A stretch of DNA of 64,000 nucleotides, taken from positions 868,180 to 932,179 of the forward strand of contig JAQGDQ010000005.1 of the NCBI GenBank assembly GCA_030141605.1. The letters are read 5' to 3'. Each line of letters starts with the position of its first letter. The first letter of the stretch is position 1. Below, piece after piece: positions 52,742-64,000 of this stretch. The stretch is from Tubiluchus corallicola. Its lineage: Eukaryota; Priapulida; Priapulimorpha; Priapulimorphida; Tubiluchidae. The translations under genes and the position numbers were made by a program. The notes below the pieces were generated by a model that saw only the letters and a list, made by a program, of their open reading frames with translations, had not been told where the DNA came from and made no database searches.

Positions 52742-55700
52742 TCATCTGAACAATGTGAATTTCTTACTGCATAAGCTGCCTTCTTTGTTCAGTAACCCTT
52801 CTTGTATAGTCTGATAGCTGGGTAACTGTGAGAGCGTGCCGAGTGCAGCAACCGATGGCTTTGAACGCAACATTCTAGTCGCTACCCGTAGTATATCATC
52901 CCTGGTTATTTTACCTGCAGAAAAAACACTTCAACATGAAATTGCCACATATGTTAAAACTAAAATGATTCCTTTGGCTTTGTGCTTCCGTTGGCCCACA
53001 CTGTCTTCTCTTAAATCATCTTTTGTGGTCTAACCACCACAGATGTAAGGTCACTGGCCTTGAGACCATCATTTTTGTAAACTGCCATTTTATTTGCTGA
53101 GTTAGCCAAATCTGAAGCTGATTTTATTGAAGTACATTAAGCTATTAACAATTAATTGTCACTTATAAGTTACAACATTGCATTATGAACGCTAAATCAG
53201 ATCTTGCATGGACTAAAACAGATTCAAAGAAAGGAGTTTCTGGTTTGCTCACTAAAAGTTGTAAAATTGAATCCTGCTGTTACTTTGTACATTTTAGTGC
53301 TTTCAATACTTGAATAAATTATTATTATTTCTGTACACCAGATTAGCCTACATGTTTTTGCCCATGGTGTGCAAACAATAGTTTTCACATGTGATAATAC
53401 ATCTTTATCTAAAACTGTGAGTAATGTGATGTGTTGATCACATTTAACACAAAAATGCAGAATGGAGGCTCTAGAGTACCTATTTCTTCAACAAAAAATT
53501 GAGGTTGTCGTCGATGACCAGTAGACAATACTTGACGTGCAATATCTTCAAACACAACTGGCCTGCTCTCCAAATTCATCATTAGCATTGACTGGAGTTG
53601 AGTTTTGGCACGATCAAGTTCCACTGGATCTGTGTCTCCAACCATAAGTAGAAATTCCTTAGTAATCACATCCACAAGTTCTGCCAGCTAAGCCAAAATG
53701 GTGATAATAGTAAGGTAATGGTATAAATGCTACAAAATTATTTTTGCACAATCATTAATGATCAATAATCGTTGATTAAGATAAAAATGTAATGTATAAA
53801 TTAATAAACTAACAGTTGAGGTAATATTGCACTTACTATGGTTTACTTATTTAAGCCTTATTACTACCATAGTAATAAACCATTAGATGCCAATATTTAA
53901 TAATTATTTACATAGTAATAAACAACACACATAGATCATGAATACCCACAACCTGTATTACATGGCACTTGTAAAATGGAACGAATAAAATAAGGACAAC
54001 GGATTACTAAAAGTGACCATACTTGTGATGGATGGGCACTTGCGTGAATACAAAACAATCCTGCATCATTGTATGCATGATTGTAGGCTGTAGCATTGTA
54101 CATCCAGTGGTATCTAAAAATGCACAAACAACAACTTTACGTCAAAATAAACTTCGAATTTTGTCACTAGTAAGTGAACTATTTTTCTGCTATTCTAATA
54201 CAGTATAACATCATAATAACGAACCTGCTAGGGATCCAGAAAAAAGTACTTTATAACCGAGGTATTCTATAAGCATACAGAGCTAATCATATGTATATCA
54301 CTACTATATGGAGAAGCACTTATGAAAATGTGTGACTTCATAGAGGATGTATTAGAACATGCTAAAAAATTGTATAAGTATAAATATTGTCTCTTGTATA
54401 AAAAGTTTTTGCAGTAAACCAAAGGCAGTAAGATTCATAATGAAATATACACAGTACCCTGCCATTAGGTTTGAAAAACAGGTGGATGCCAAGGAGCTAA
54501 ATGACTGACTGTTTTTATACAGCCAGTAGACGAAATTGTCTTAATGCACAATGTGTTAATAATTGGAACCATATCCTGCATGCCCAACAACTTTTTTGCT
54601 GCACCAGGAATGACGGGTTAAATTTAACTGTAAATTAATTTAGAAACGGCTGACAAAAGTAAAGTATTCGATAAAAACTTATAAATACATAGTAATACAG
54701 GCAATGCAGAAAAGAAATCAGCAATATACAATAAACGAGTATGCTGTATGCAAAACTATTATATTAGTTAAATAAATGATCTTGAGGATTCACATATCAG
54801 TTTTAAAAACTGTTTAATCTAAACCAAATAAATAATGTTTAAACTAATAAATGATGAAAGTTCTTTTTGTGAGTTTGCATTACTGGCATGTATGCAATAA
54901 ACTATGTTAGCTATTATGGTGTTATACTGTATATGTATTTAATGAGTGGTCGCTCAGTTAAATAACGTAGGCAAGTTAATCAGCGAGATATTAAACTGAT
55001 GATGTGATCTCACTGTCCGAGTTCTGAACTTCAAATCAGCATCCATTTGATATTTCAAGCCCGAGCTCTGAAAGTCAGGTATCTGGACATAGACTATAAA
55101 TCACTAATTAATGTGAGAAATAAACTACGCTATTTAGGTTCTTTTTAAATGGGATCTTTACTGATAGTACGGAGATGTAACGCTAACGAGCAAAATGATA
55201 GGCTTGTAACTTTAAGCTAAATTCCTGAAATCTGACTCAGATCGAGACTCAGTTCTGAATTTTGTTTAAGCCCATTTTCACAGATTTAAATTACTGAGGG
55301 TTTAATCCTCAAAAATGAAATCGTAATTGCAAATCATAAACCCCAAACTTCCAAAAATCCACTTGAACCACACCTACCTGTTCAACACGTTGAGATACAA
55401 GCGGGTGTACATTCCCTTGCCCGGCCCACCAGCAGAGAATGATCCGCCTCCACCCATCATCATGTTTAGTACACAAAATGCCACAAAATCAGAATGCTTA
55501 TGGCTGCTGCTCTCCATACCCAGTACAAAGTGAGCTAGTTCAGGAATAGGTGAAGGACCTAGGCTAACGTTTGACATATCTTTTTGTCTCTGCAAAAAAA
55601 CGACATTTTACAATTTTCAGTCCAAAAGGAACACTGCTTAATAAGAATGCTTGTCTAAAATATAGCAACGATGCACTGGAAAGGGACAGAATACAAAAAT

Positions 55701-58700
55701 CGCGGGCAGCATTTGTAATTAGCATTATCATTAGCACAATCACAAAATTCCAATTATGCATAAATATAACCACTACAACATAACGAAGGCAATAAAATGT
55801 AAGAATGCAAGTTTAAATTTATGCACTACCTAGAGCAAATACGACAGCAGTGCTATATCTCTGATGCATGTGAAGATAATGACTGATCCTGACTAACTGA
55901 CACCGACTAGCATAAAAATTAAGATCTGGTTTAGCCAGGCAGGTTTATAGCTCAAAGGAACAAAATTTGAGTCCTGATACAATAAGGTTCTGAATCATGA
56001 ATGACAACATTTTTAAAAAGCCTTCCACCTTCTAAATTTAAATGTTGGTAATAACATATCTTGCCATTATTGTTGTAAGTATAATGTACAAAGAAATAGA
56101 GATCAAACATTGATGGGCTGATCGTCTCAGTTATACAGCTTCTAATAACGTCTAAGAATTTTTTACTGATGTACATAGACCTGTGCTGCAGAAATTTTGT
56201 TCATCATACCAAACCGGAAATTTAGTTGTTAGTGAAAGAAATTCATGCCATTTAGTGGAACATCCTGTACATGGTGTCCACTGATCTACAAAGCTGAAAA
56301 AACTATATAATAGCAGGTTTATTTATATAATAATTACTAACCAAAATTTCTCCACCAGTGTACTGGGCCAATGACTCATCTTGCAGATCTCTTGTCTCTA
56401 ATACCAAGCTTTCATCCTCCTCCCAAACTGGCTTCTCTGATACAAAATACTTTTGAGCAGTGTTGACTAAATCTTCATGCTCTACACCAACCCCTGCAAA
56501 CAAATTCTAAGAAATCAATCATTCCACAGTAAACTGCAAGACTTACAGGTTCATTTTTCTGAGATGAGAATGCATGGCCCAGTGGTCGTAGTATTGTGCT
56601 TGGTGATTGGTGTTAAGAATGGCATAAAAGCTGTTCAGTTACTGGATGGGTAAACTGCTTCAAGTTTGTTCTGGGCCATTTCATTCACCACGTTAATTTC
56701 GGTGGTTTACCTCCTATGGGAGAATGTATACATATCTGCTTCTTAGCTGGGGCACCTCTGCCAGTTCAGTGGCTCAGCCTAGAAAATCAGTTTTTAATAA
56801 AGAATCAGGTCTCAGTCTTACCATGACCATTCCATTTGTGTTGACCTGTTGTTGAATCGTGGATTCCAACATAAAGGTTCAGTATTGTACAAATTGGTTC
56901 GCATAGTTTGTACTAATCAAACTCATTTCTTCTCTGGCACGGAGTTTTCTTGTTTTGATGATAAGAAAACAGTGCAAGACATAGTAACCACAAAGCAAAA
57001 CAGTGCAAGACATAGTAAACACAAAGCAACTAATTTTACACATTGCATAATTTTTGATACCTCCTTTACAGGTGTTAATGTGAATATATATTTGCAGTAA
57101 CTCTACAAACTGTAAATTTATTTGATAAAGCACACAAATTTATCAAATAAATGCATAAAACTCAATCATTGCAATAGAAAATGCCTCACATAACAGATTT
57201 GGTACAAATCTTGACAACTTAAATCGTAAAGTTTAAAAGGCATAATTAAAAAAGTTTTTAACAATCAAAAATTAGAAGAATATTTCAGACTTCATTACCT
57301 GCAAGGACCATCCTGGCTGGAGTGAAGTAATTTTTCAGAAATGTGAATAAAACATGTCTATTTACATTGAATACATTCTCTCTAGGGCAGAGTTTTGGAA
57401 GGCCCAGAGTGTTGTCTCTAAATGCAGCCTGTAAAATAAATACCTTATACACACTGCACGAAACAGATTGAAAGGTTAATTCAAGATCTTGCAAACACAC
57501 CTACGCAATTACCACTTCAATCAAGCTGAATTAGACGGTAAGTCAAGTATGAATTCTCTTTGAAAATCCCAAATAAATCAAGCGGGCCTAGAAAAGAACA
57601 CAGGAAAATATTTGGAGACTGATGTGTGGCAGCAGTTGTTTCAAGTCAATAACAAGTTAACTTTCTTGGTTAGTTGAGCAAGTTAAAGCAGAGGCAGTGG
57701 GGGTAAAAACATAAAGTGTATTGATGTCATATTCTGTCATTCTGATATGAAATACAACTTCCGGCTGAGAATAACAGACAAACAGCCATTACGTTCACCA
57801 GCAGGTAACCTTAGCTGCTGTGTTTCATGAACTGAAAAGAGTTTGTCATGAAAAATATCAGCGTCCCTATTGCACCTACATAAGTGTCGTCAATTCTACA
57901 CACATTTCACTCTCAAATACAATTTTACAATAGAGGATTACAGAGCGTAATTGTACTATTATTTAAAATGTCACCCATTCTATAAACTTAGTGATATCAA
58001 CAAATGTGAGTTCATTATAGTGAACCTCCTAGGCACTCTATAAGCACATGCGACTAATATAAATAATGTACAATGAATGGCTTCATAGAGGATGTAAAGG
58101 ACTTTTGGAAGATACTAATAAGTCTCAACTATGCAATATAATTAAATTCAATAAAATGTACTTTAAGCAACTCCAATAAACTAAAAATCAATACACATTA
58201 AAAAAAGTCAGTCGCTTTTTTCACACAAAATTTCTGTTTTGTCCCTTGTGTATAAATAGTTTTTGCAGCAAAGTAACTGCAGTAAGGTTCATCACTTGAA
58301 ACATCTCAGGAGTGAGTTGCCAGTGAAACACCTTAGCAGTGCGATGCCTGTGTAAAATAGCTGAGTGCCAAGCTACTGAGTGACCCATGTTGTTTTTATA
58401 CAGCTAGTAGACAAAATGACATTTCAACATGAAATCTTAACAGCTCCGCATGCCACATGCTCAGCAACTTTTTTGCAGCACCAGGGTTGACTGGTTAAAT
58501 TTAACTGCTAATTAATTTAGAAATTGCTGGCAAAGACAAAGTATGCAATAATGGATTTATAATGTAGTACTTTTTTAGATTTAATATGTAAAAATCTTAT
58601 GAATAACTACAAAAAAAAACTTGCATGCGAATTTATTATAAAAATTATGATCAGTTTACGCGAAACTCATTCTAGGATATTATTGCCACCATCTTGAAAT

Positions 58701-61700
58701 GAAAAACCGACTCCGCCAAACGATGCGGAATTCATTTCAATATATTCATGTGAAGTTTCATGACAATCCATCGCAAAGTCACAGAGCCTTAGACTTTTTT
58801 CCAAAGGTCCTCACACCAACAAAATAACAACAAGAACAACAAGAAACACATCCGCAACAGAGGAATGGTGATTTGGGTTGAATCTTTCGACCTAAAACCA
58901 CATCCATATTAACGAGTGCCTGCATACTCCACACAAATATTAATTATAACTAAATTATCTTTTACAGCTCAGGATTTAGAATTAGCAAAATGAGTCGTCC
59001 ATTTTCACATACTTCACAATATATATAGGCATAAATACAAGTGATGAAAAGATTATGCAATAAAATTTACCATTAAATTGATGAAGAGCACACGTTTAAA
59101 ATGACGTAATTAAAAGCTGTAAATAGATAATCTATGTCAATTTAAATAGAAACTGTACATTAGAAGTATGGGACAGAGATTACATACTGTAGTCCAGAAA
59201 AAAGCAAGAGCTAAAAATTTCCTGTATGCATTAATTTTACAGTTTACCAAAGTATTAGCGTTAAGTTCAAGTAAACTATTGTAGTGGATTGGATTTCTAA
59301 ACTTGCAGTTTTAGGTCAAACTCAGTCGAAGTTAGCAGTTCTGAAAAAGATGAGCTACTTACCGCATGTATCATTTCATTTAACAAAGGTTCTGGATCAG
59401 GCCTCATGTCTAAATCTTCTAATTCATAACTGATCGCTGCTTGTGCCAATTCTACCTGGTTAAGTACATTTGAGTTAAGACAAGGCTACAGAGATGCTGC
59501 ACTAACACGATTACAGTAATTTACTTCACACTTCAATTAAATCAATACCAACTAATTAAATTAAAATTCGGACTTTTTTATCAAATACTGGATGTTTCCA
59601 ATTTCAACAGTTTATTTTCAAAATATTGCTTTATAAAAAAAACAAAAATTTTGTTATTGACTTTCAGCTGGAGATTGATACTAACCATTTCTCCATTATA
59701 CAAAACTCAAAAGTGGCAAAAAATGAAAACACACTGCAAATGAATAAATAAACTTAGACAATAACTAACTTGTAAACTGTACAAATAAAAATTACAACCT
59801 CTGTATTCAAAATATTAGGACGAAGAACCACGTCTGCAATTAACTTTACAACCTTATCCAAACCAGAACTATAGGCAGAGGCTGCATAAATTGCTGTATC
59901 CCTGCAAATATCAGTCATTCGTACAAGACAATTTGACATACGCAATAACAGGCACAAAATCAAAAGAGAGTTAGTTTATTTAGATGTATACCAGTTTCTG
60001 TAAAAGATCATTCAAGACACAGATCATGGTAAAATAACAGAAAACTCAGCAAGATAATCAGAATGACATTTGGAGTTTTTGATATTTGACTTTATGCTAA
60101 CCATTTCCTGAAATGGAGTACCTTTCCTTAATTATGATAGCTCTAAGGTTCGTATAAGCATTACTATCCTTCCAGAAAAAACTCAATTGGCTAAGGAAAA
60201 CCTTTAAAAATTTTTAGTAAAGCTCTGAATCAAACTAGAACTTTAGTGTGTTCAAATGCAACACAACTTAGGCCAGTTAAACAATAGAAACCACTTTTTA
60301 AAAAAGTCGAACACTTAACTTCAATAGGAATGCTAGGCCTCCGGGTAAGTTTTGTTAAAAAATAAAATTACCGAGATATCTGGCAATCACATATGCCACC
60401 TTCTTTCTCCAGTTCCAGTAGAATTTTATCCCTGTTCTCATACTCTTTGGATGACTAAAAATATACAAAGTTACCATGTAAAGTTTTTCATTTCTTTTAT
60501 TTACCTTTAATACTACACATGCCATATAAACACACGCATAATACACATGTTAATATACCTTCTTCGGGTAAATAGCTGGTGCCACATTTTTGTACAGTAG
60601 TCTTCGAATTCAGATCTAGCACTAAGAAGTCAGGCCTCCATAATGTAGAGGGCTGTAGTATGACTAAATCTAGTTCATTACCCGAAGTAATCTTCTAAAA
60701 TGAGCACATGGGGTAGAAATGTCATAGCCATGGTGTTTGCAGACTTAATAATTATCAAGTCAAAGTATTTCATGAGCAGAATTTAATAAAACAACTATTT
60801 TTGTTTTTCGATACTTACCGAAAATGCTAGTTTTTCCAAAAAGTGGGAAATTCCACTAGGAAATGTTACTTCATGTCGTGACCCACAGTCAATCGCAACT
60901 AGAAACAAATTAGATAAACTTAACGACCCAAATTGATCTAAACGATTGACTTTCATACATATTCTTTGTTCTTGTGGTTAAGCTGCTAAAATAAGTCATT
61001 TTTCCTAATCTGTAAACATTACATTTACTAAGAAAACCTAATGAGCTTAAAAGTTATAGATGCAGACCATCCTGCTCAGCCAAATGAGAATAATTACATC
61101 AAATTTATACTTTAACAATTTATTTATAATTTAACAAGCTTTTTAAGTACCATATGTATATGTAATGCAATCCTTGTTTAGCAGCGGCCACTAAGCTGGC
61201 AAAAATGGATAAAGTTTTCACAATGCTAGAGACCACTGCTACAAAAAGGTGACAAGAAATTATTTTTACATCACGCTGAAATCAATTGCTTCACAACATT
61301 CCTTGTTTAAATTAAACTACGATGCATACTAATATTGCGATGTATGAATGAGTTTAAATTTCATATAGATTATGATTAAAGAAAAAGGTACCAAGCCGGC
61401 ATTCTGAATGATGATACGTATATCATGTTCAGAGTGACTTGGAAGTATATAAAAGTTCCCCTCATCAAACCTCTTTCAGTTCAAATAAACCTATATAATG
61501 AAAGGCCAATAACAGCAGAAAATAAAATGCTTTGGTTTCTATATATCTATATATAGTTTTAGTTTTTCTACATGTCATGATGCACTTAAATTTATAGAGC
61601 TTGGCATATTTATCCTGACAATGCACTTACCTCCAACTGTGCAAAAACGACCATATTTTTTCTCAGATGCCACCTTAAGGCCATTCTCTAAAACTGTCAC

Positions 61701-61842
61701 CTTAGTCTCCTGAGGCTGATGAGTGACTATTGCATATTTAGCTTTTGGAAGATCTGGCAATGTCGCAGACAGCAGAACTTTATTAGGATCGGCATTGTCA
61801 CTGTTGCAGTTAGTGCTTGATGTTCGAATATGGCCTTGAGGG
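52742..61842 (-). CDS. PMPCA: Mitochondrial processing peptidase alpha subunit, missing only its first exon
   Basis: Exons on the minus strand: 61842-61631, 60898-60819, 60454-60372, 59901-59799, 59455-59363, 57428-57299, 56493-56342, 55589-55378, 54113-54023, 53687-53480, 52914-52742 (stop TGA). All introns are GT-AG with matching phases. They give 512 residues, close to the 525 of human. The protein is the substrate-recognising partner of the beta subunit; together they remove presequences from imported proteins in the matrix. Visible features are [20 protein letters not shown] at the start of the first M16 domain, HFLEKLAF in place of the zinc-binding HxxEH (alpha subunits are catalytically dead), [30 protein letters not shown], and the glycine-rich loop [18 protein letters not shown] that handles presequences. 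[18 protein letters not shown]-like sequence and a C-terminal TLFR follow. The first visible exon starts two bases into a codon, so an upstream exon with the presequence is missing. Introns hold at least two transposon copies. Confidence 0.95.
54201..54929. mobile_element. TA-flanked inverted-repeat element, 729 bp, in a PMPCA intron
   Basis: The left end reads TA, CAGTATAACATCATAATAAC. The right end reads GCTATTATGGTGTTATACTG, TA, whose reverse complement begins CAGTATAACACCATAATAGC. About 24 bp of inverted repeat with few mismatches and a TA target repeat on each side are seen. A related, eroded copy lies at 58003-58560 in the same orientation. No transposase frame is present. Confidence 0.8.
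56966..57027. repeat. 31-bp tandem duplication with one change
   Basis: AAAACAGTGCAAGACATAGT and 11 more bases are repeated head to tail with a single substitution, in a PMPCA intron. Confidence 0.92.
58003..58560. mobile_element. Eroded relative of the element at 54201-54929
   Basis: Blocks shared in order with 54210-54670 include GAACCTCCTAGG/GAACCTGCTAGG, CTTCATAGAGGATGTA, AGTTTTTGCAG, TTTTTATACAGC-AGTAGAC, CAACTTTTTTGC-GCACCAGG and GGTTAAATTTAACTG. The left end is changed to TATAGTGAACC, and a right inverted repeat was not found. It lies in another PMPCA intron. Confidence 0.75.
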
Positions 61843-62029
61843 CTGAAACAAACACACAGCAATCACTTCATCTACACAACACCACGAGCTGCATCACAAC
61901 TGTCAGCATTTTTTATAATTAGTATAGGTACCAAACTGGCACTTTTCTAGCCGCAAAACTTCTTGTAGCTAGAAAATTTTCACTGCAAAAAGTGATTCAG
62001 AAGAATAATCCATGAGTTTTGTGAGGTAA

Positions 62030-62140
62030 TATGAAGTTTGCAGATAAAAACATTTGTGGATCTGCAATCGCCTTATCTGGAAAGATTTCACATACAAAAC
62101 ACCATGTAATTTAAAATTTTGTAATTGATTTTTTAACAGT
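62030..62140. repeat. Direct repeat, copy 1 (about 110 bp)
   Basis: ATGAAGTTTGCAGA, GGATCTGCAATCG, TTATCTGGAAAGATTTCA and ATTTAAAATTTTG recur in the same order at 62999-63108 with small changes. The two copies flank the inverted-repeat element at 62352-62845. Confidence 0.85.
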
Positions 62141-62351
62141 GTTACAGTTAAAAACTTGTTATAATAACATATACAATAGAGGTAAGTTAAAACTGACAAC
62201 AAAGCATCTTAGCTGTGCAGATGATAGTACAATAGAAATCAGAAAGATTACATGCAAAGTATAAAGGTAAAGATTAGAAAGCAAGGCCGACACTCTAGAC
62301 AGTTCTGTGTAGTCCAGGTAAATATGGACATCAAAGCTGGAAAATGAAATA

Positions 62352-62845
62352 CAGTGGACTCTCGTTATAAGAATCACCTCGGGAGAAGGCAAAGTGATTC
62401 TTATAACAAGCGATTCTTATAACGAGCATGACACAGAATTGCTTTAAAAAAATTTTATGCACATAAAAATTATTTATTTCCCGAAATTACGCTAGAAACG
62501 ACATGAAACAGCATAATGTTTTTCTGGCCTAAAAAGGACCTAAAAATTACTAGACTAATGTTTTCATTTCATGGTTGGGTAAATATTTCATGATGCCAGA
62601 ATTGCCTTAAAAATTTTTTAATGCACATAATTTTTTTCCTCCACGCCCACTGCGCAGAACCTTGTAAGCAGGGCGTGAGAGACAATGGAGTTGGCGCCAA
62701 AATTGATTCTACTATCGAAAGAAGGGTGATTCTTATACGAGCGGATTTTCACTAGGAAAATGCCGAATCAATTCGGGAAACGCGATTTTGATTCTTATAT
62801 CGAGCTGATTCTTATACGTGTGATTCTTGTAACGAGAGTCCACTG
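62352..62845. mobile_element. TA-flanked inverted-repeat element with GATTCTTATAAC repeats, 494 bp
   Basis: The left end reads TA, CAGTGGACTCTCGTTATAAG. The right end reads CTTGTAACGAGAGTCCACTG, TA. The 24-bp inverted repeats differ at one position, the best preserved in the window. GATTCTTATAAC-like units recur close to each end (about seven in all), as expected of transposase-binding subterminal repeats. It is non-autonomous and looks young. Confidence 0.88.
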
Positions 62846-62998
62846 TAGATGCACATTTTTCTTTGTGGATCTATCAAATGAAAAAGCAATAAAATACTGC
62901 TAATTTTTAAATATTAAAGATTGAAATCATGGTTATAAAGCTGCTAAAGGTTCCAGCTTGGCAATTTGTAATCTCTTATAATAATTATAACACTTGCT

Positions 62999-63108
62999 TA
63001 TGAAGTTTGCAGACAGTAACATTTGTAGATCTGCAATCGTTTTATCTGGAAAGATTTCATATAAAAACACCATATGATTTAAAATTTTGCAATTAATTTT
63101 TTATTAAG
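62999..63108. repeat. Direct repeat, copy 2 (about 110 bp)
   Basis: This is the partner of 62030-62140, with the same block order and same orientation. Confidence 0.85.
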
Positions 63109-63114
63109 TCCCCA

Positions 63115-64000
63115 CTGCCCTTAATACTGAAAATTCATTTATTCATGATACTCATGAAGCAGATTTTGACAAATTAAAAAGTGAATTTGTTCAGTTAAAA
63201 TTTTATAAGCAGGTGTTACACGTACATTCAAAAGCTAGTAACGTAGTGCAGAAATGGGTATATACCCAACTTTTGTCTTTATTGTAAATTTAGTTGTAAA
63301 CTATTGGCTACACATGCTGGAAACACCCTGCAACAGCCTAATTTACAATGCATATTTAGATTGCAAACAAAAAGATAACGAAAATGTGTATAACTGGGTC
63401 TCGTTCATAGGAATATTTTGTATAAACTTGGGTTTGAACATACTTGGATTACTGAAGGTACGTTAAGTGCCCGAAGGTTGCTTTACTCCATTAATAAGAA
63501 ACTACAGGAATAGATATAATGACTATTTTTTGAAAAATATTTATAACGACAACAACGATGATGGGGGTAATAAACTTCGAACTCATAGGCTTTTTAAAAC
63601 TGTATATTGTTTAGAGAAATATTTGCTTAAGCGTAATAATCCAATTTAAAGCAAACGTATACAACTATATACACTAGATTTAGAATTAGCGCACACACAT
63701 GGGATATTAAGAGGGGGAGGGTTTATAATATCATAAACCAACAATACCTGCTCAACAAATATGTAAAATATGCAAGATGAATCAAGTGGAAGATGAAATG
63801 CATTTTTGTATGACATGCTCTGCTTATCAAAATACAAAATACAATTGTATTTGAAGATATTTTAAAAATATTTCCTTCTTTTGCAAATATGCCTGTAAAT
63901 GAACAGTTTATTTTTATTAATGGCCTAAATGATGTAGCGATGAGAACCCTAGTAATAGACTTTATACATCATCAGCAAGAAAAGGGGAGAGAAACAGGAC
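63115..64000 (+). mobile_element. LINE C-terminal domain relic running off the window
   Basis: Plus frames in order give HEADFDKLKSEFVQLKFYKQ, then (frame change) MGIYPTFVFIV, VNYWLHMLETPCNSLIYNAY, NKLRTHRLFK, LEKYLLKRNNPI, then CKICKMNQVEDEMHFCMTCS, and NEQFIFINGL near the end. This order (LKFYK--LHVHSK-SN, G-YP, VKYWLHLL, KLRTYRLFK, RKF-ISAH, C--C----EDE-HFL--C) is the region after the reverse transcriptase in many animal LINEs. At least three frame breaks and stops make it a pseudogene. Its start (63115) is approximate. Confidence 0.82.

Larger units (their letters stand above)
61843..64000. other. Upstream region of PMPCA, repeat-filled
   Basis: PMPCA exon 1 should lie here or beyond the right edge, but I could not identify it. 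The stretch contains a duplicated 110-bp segment, the element at 62352-62845 and the LINE relic from 63115 onward. Little unique sequence remains. Confidence 0.55.

Noticed and set aside
42-64000. CRISPR arrays, operons, ribosome-binding sites, riboswitches, intact tRNA genes
   Set aside because: The DNA is animal nuclear sequence. No spaced identical repeats were seen, and the only tRNA-like segments lack acceptor stems.

Overview
The window is nuclear DNA from an animal, probably an invertebrate. Protein-coding genes are split by spliceosomal GT-AG introns, intergenic DNA is AT-rich, and both introns and spacers carry decayed LINE, SINE and DNA-transposon copies and microsatellites. I could not fix the phylum. 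The genes are close in sequence and length to vertebrate orthologues, which fits an intron-rich metazoan rather than a fast-evolving one. No CRISPR, operon, phage or bacterial feature is present. Exon joins below were found by hand from splice sites, reading phase and protein similarity to families I know. No alignment was run.

Layout, left to right. 1-7223: gene-poor, with two 3' ends of a LINE on the minus strand (1197-1690 and 3387-3470), ATT/ATC microsatellites and a 0.5-kb TA-flanked inverted-repeat element (5153-5648). 7224-11248 (+): a complete five-exon SEC22-type R-SNARE. 11249-16520: spacer with another inverted-repeat element. 16521-26747 (+): a ten-exon gene for a roughly 1040-residue, mostly disordered protein with acidic ends that I do not recognise. 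26748-29057: spacer with a reverse-transcriptase relic and a tRNA-like SINE relic. 29058-37665 (-): a complete six-exon asparaginase-like (ASRGL1) threonine hydrolase. One of its introns holds a 5S-rRNA-headed retroposon with a candidate target-site duplication. 37666-43952: spacer with a strong 32-bp-stem hairpin and a 1.5-kb TA-flanked element. 43953-49390 (+): a complete six-exon CDK9 (P-TEFb kinase). 49391-52741: spacer. 52742-61842 (-): mitochondrial processing peptidase alpha subunit (PMPCA), complete except for its first exon, with transposon copies in its introns. 61843-64000: inverted-repeat element, a duplicated 110-bp segment and a LINE C-terminal relic running off the window.

The five genes are unrelated housekeeping or orphan genes (ER-Golgi trafficking, isoaspartyl peptide turnover, transcription elongation, mitochondrial import), so no joint pathway is implied. 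The most unusual items are the orphan acidic-ended protein, the 5S-headed retroposon, the pre-miRNA-like hairpin and a set of at least five distinct TA/CAGT...ACTG/TA elements whose termini carry CGTTATAA-like or TCGAGTTAT-like repeats.
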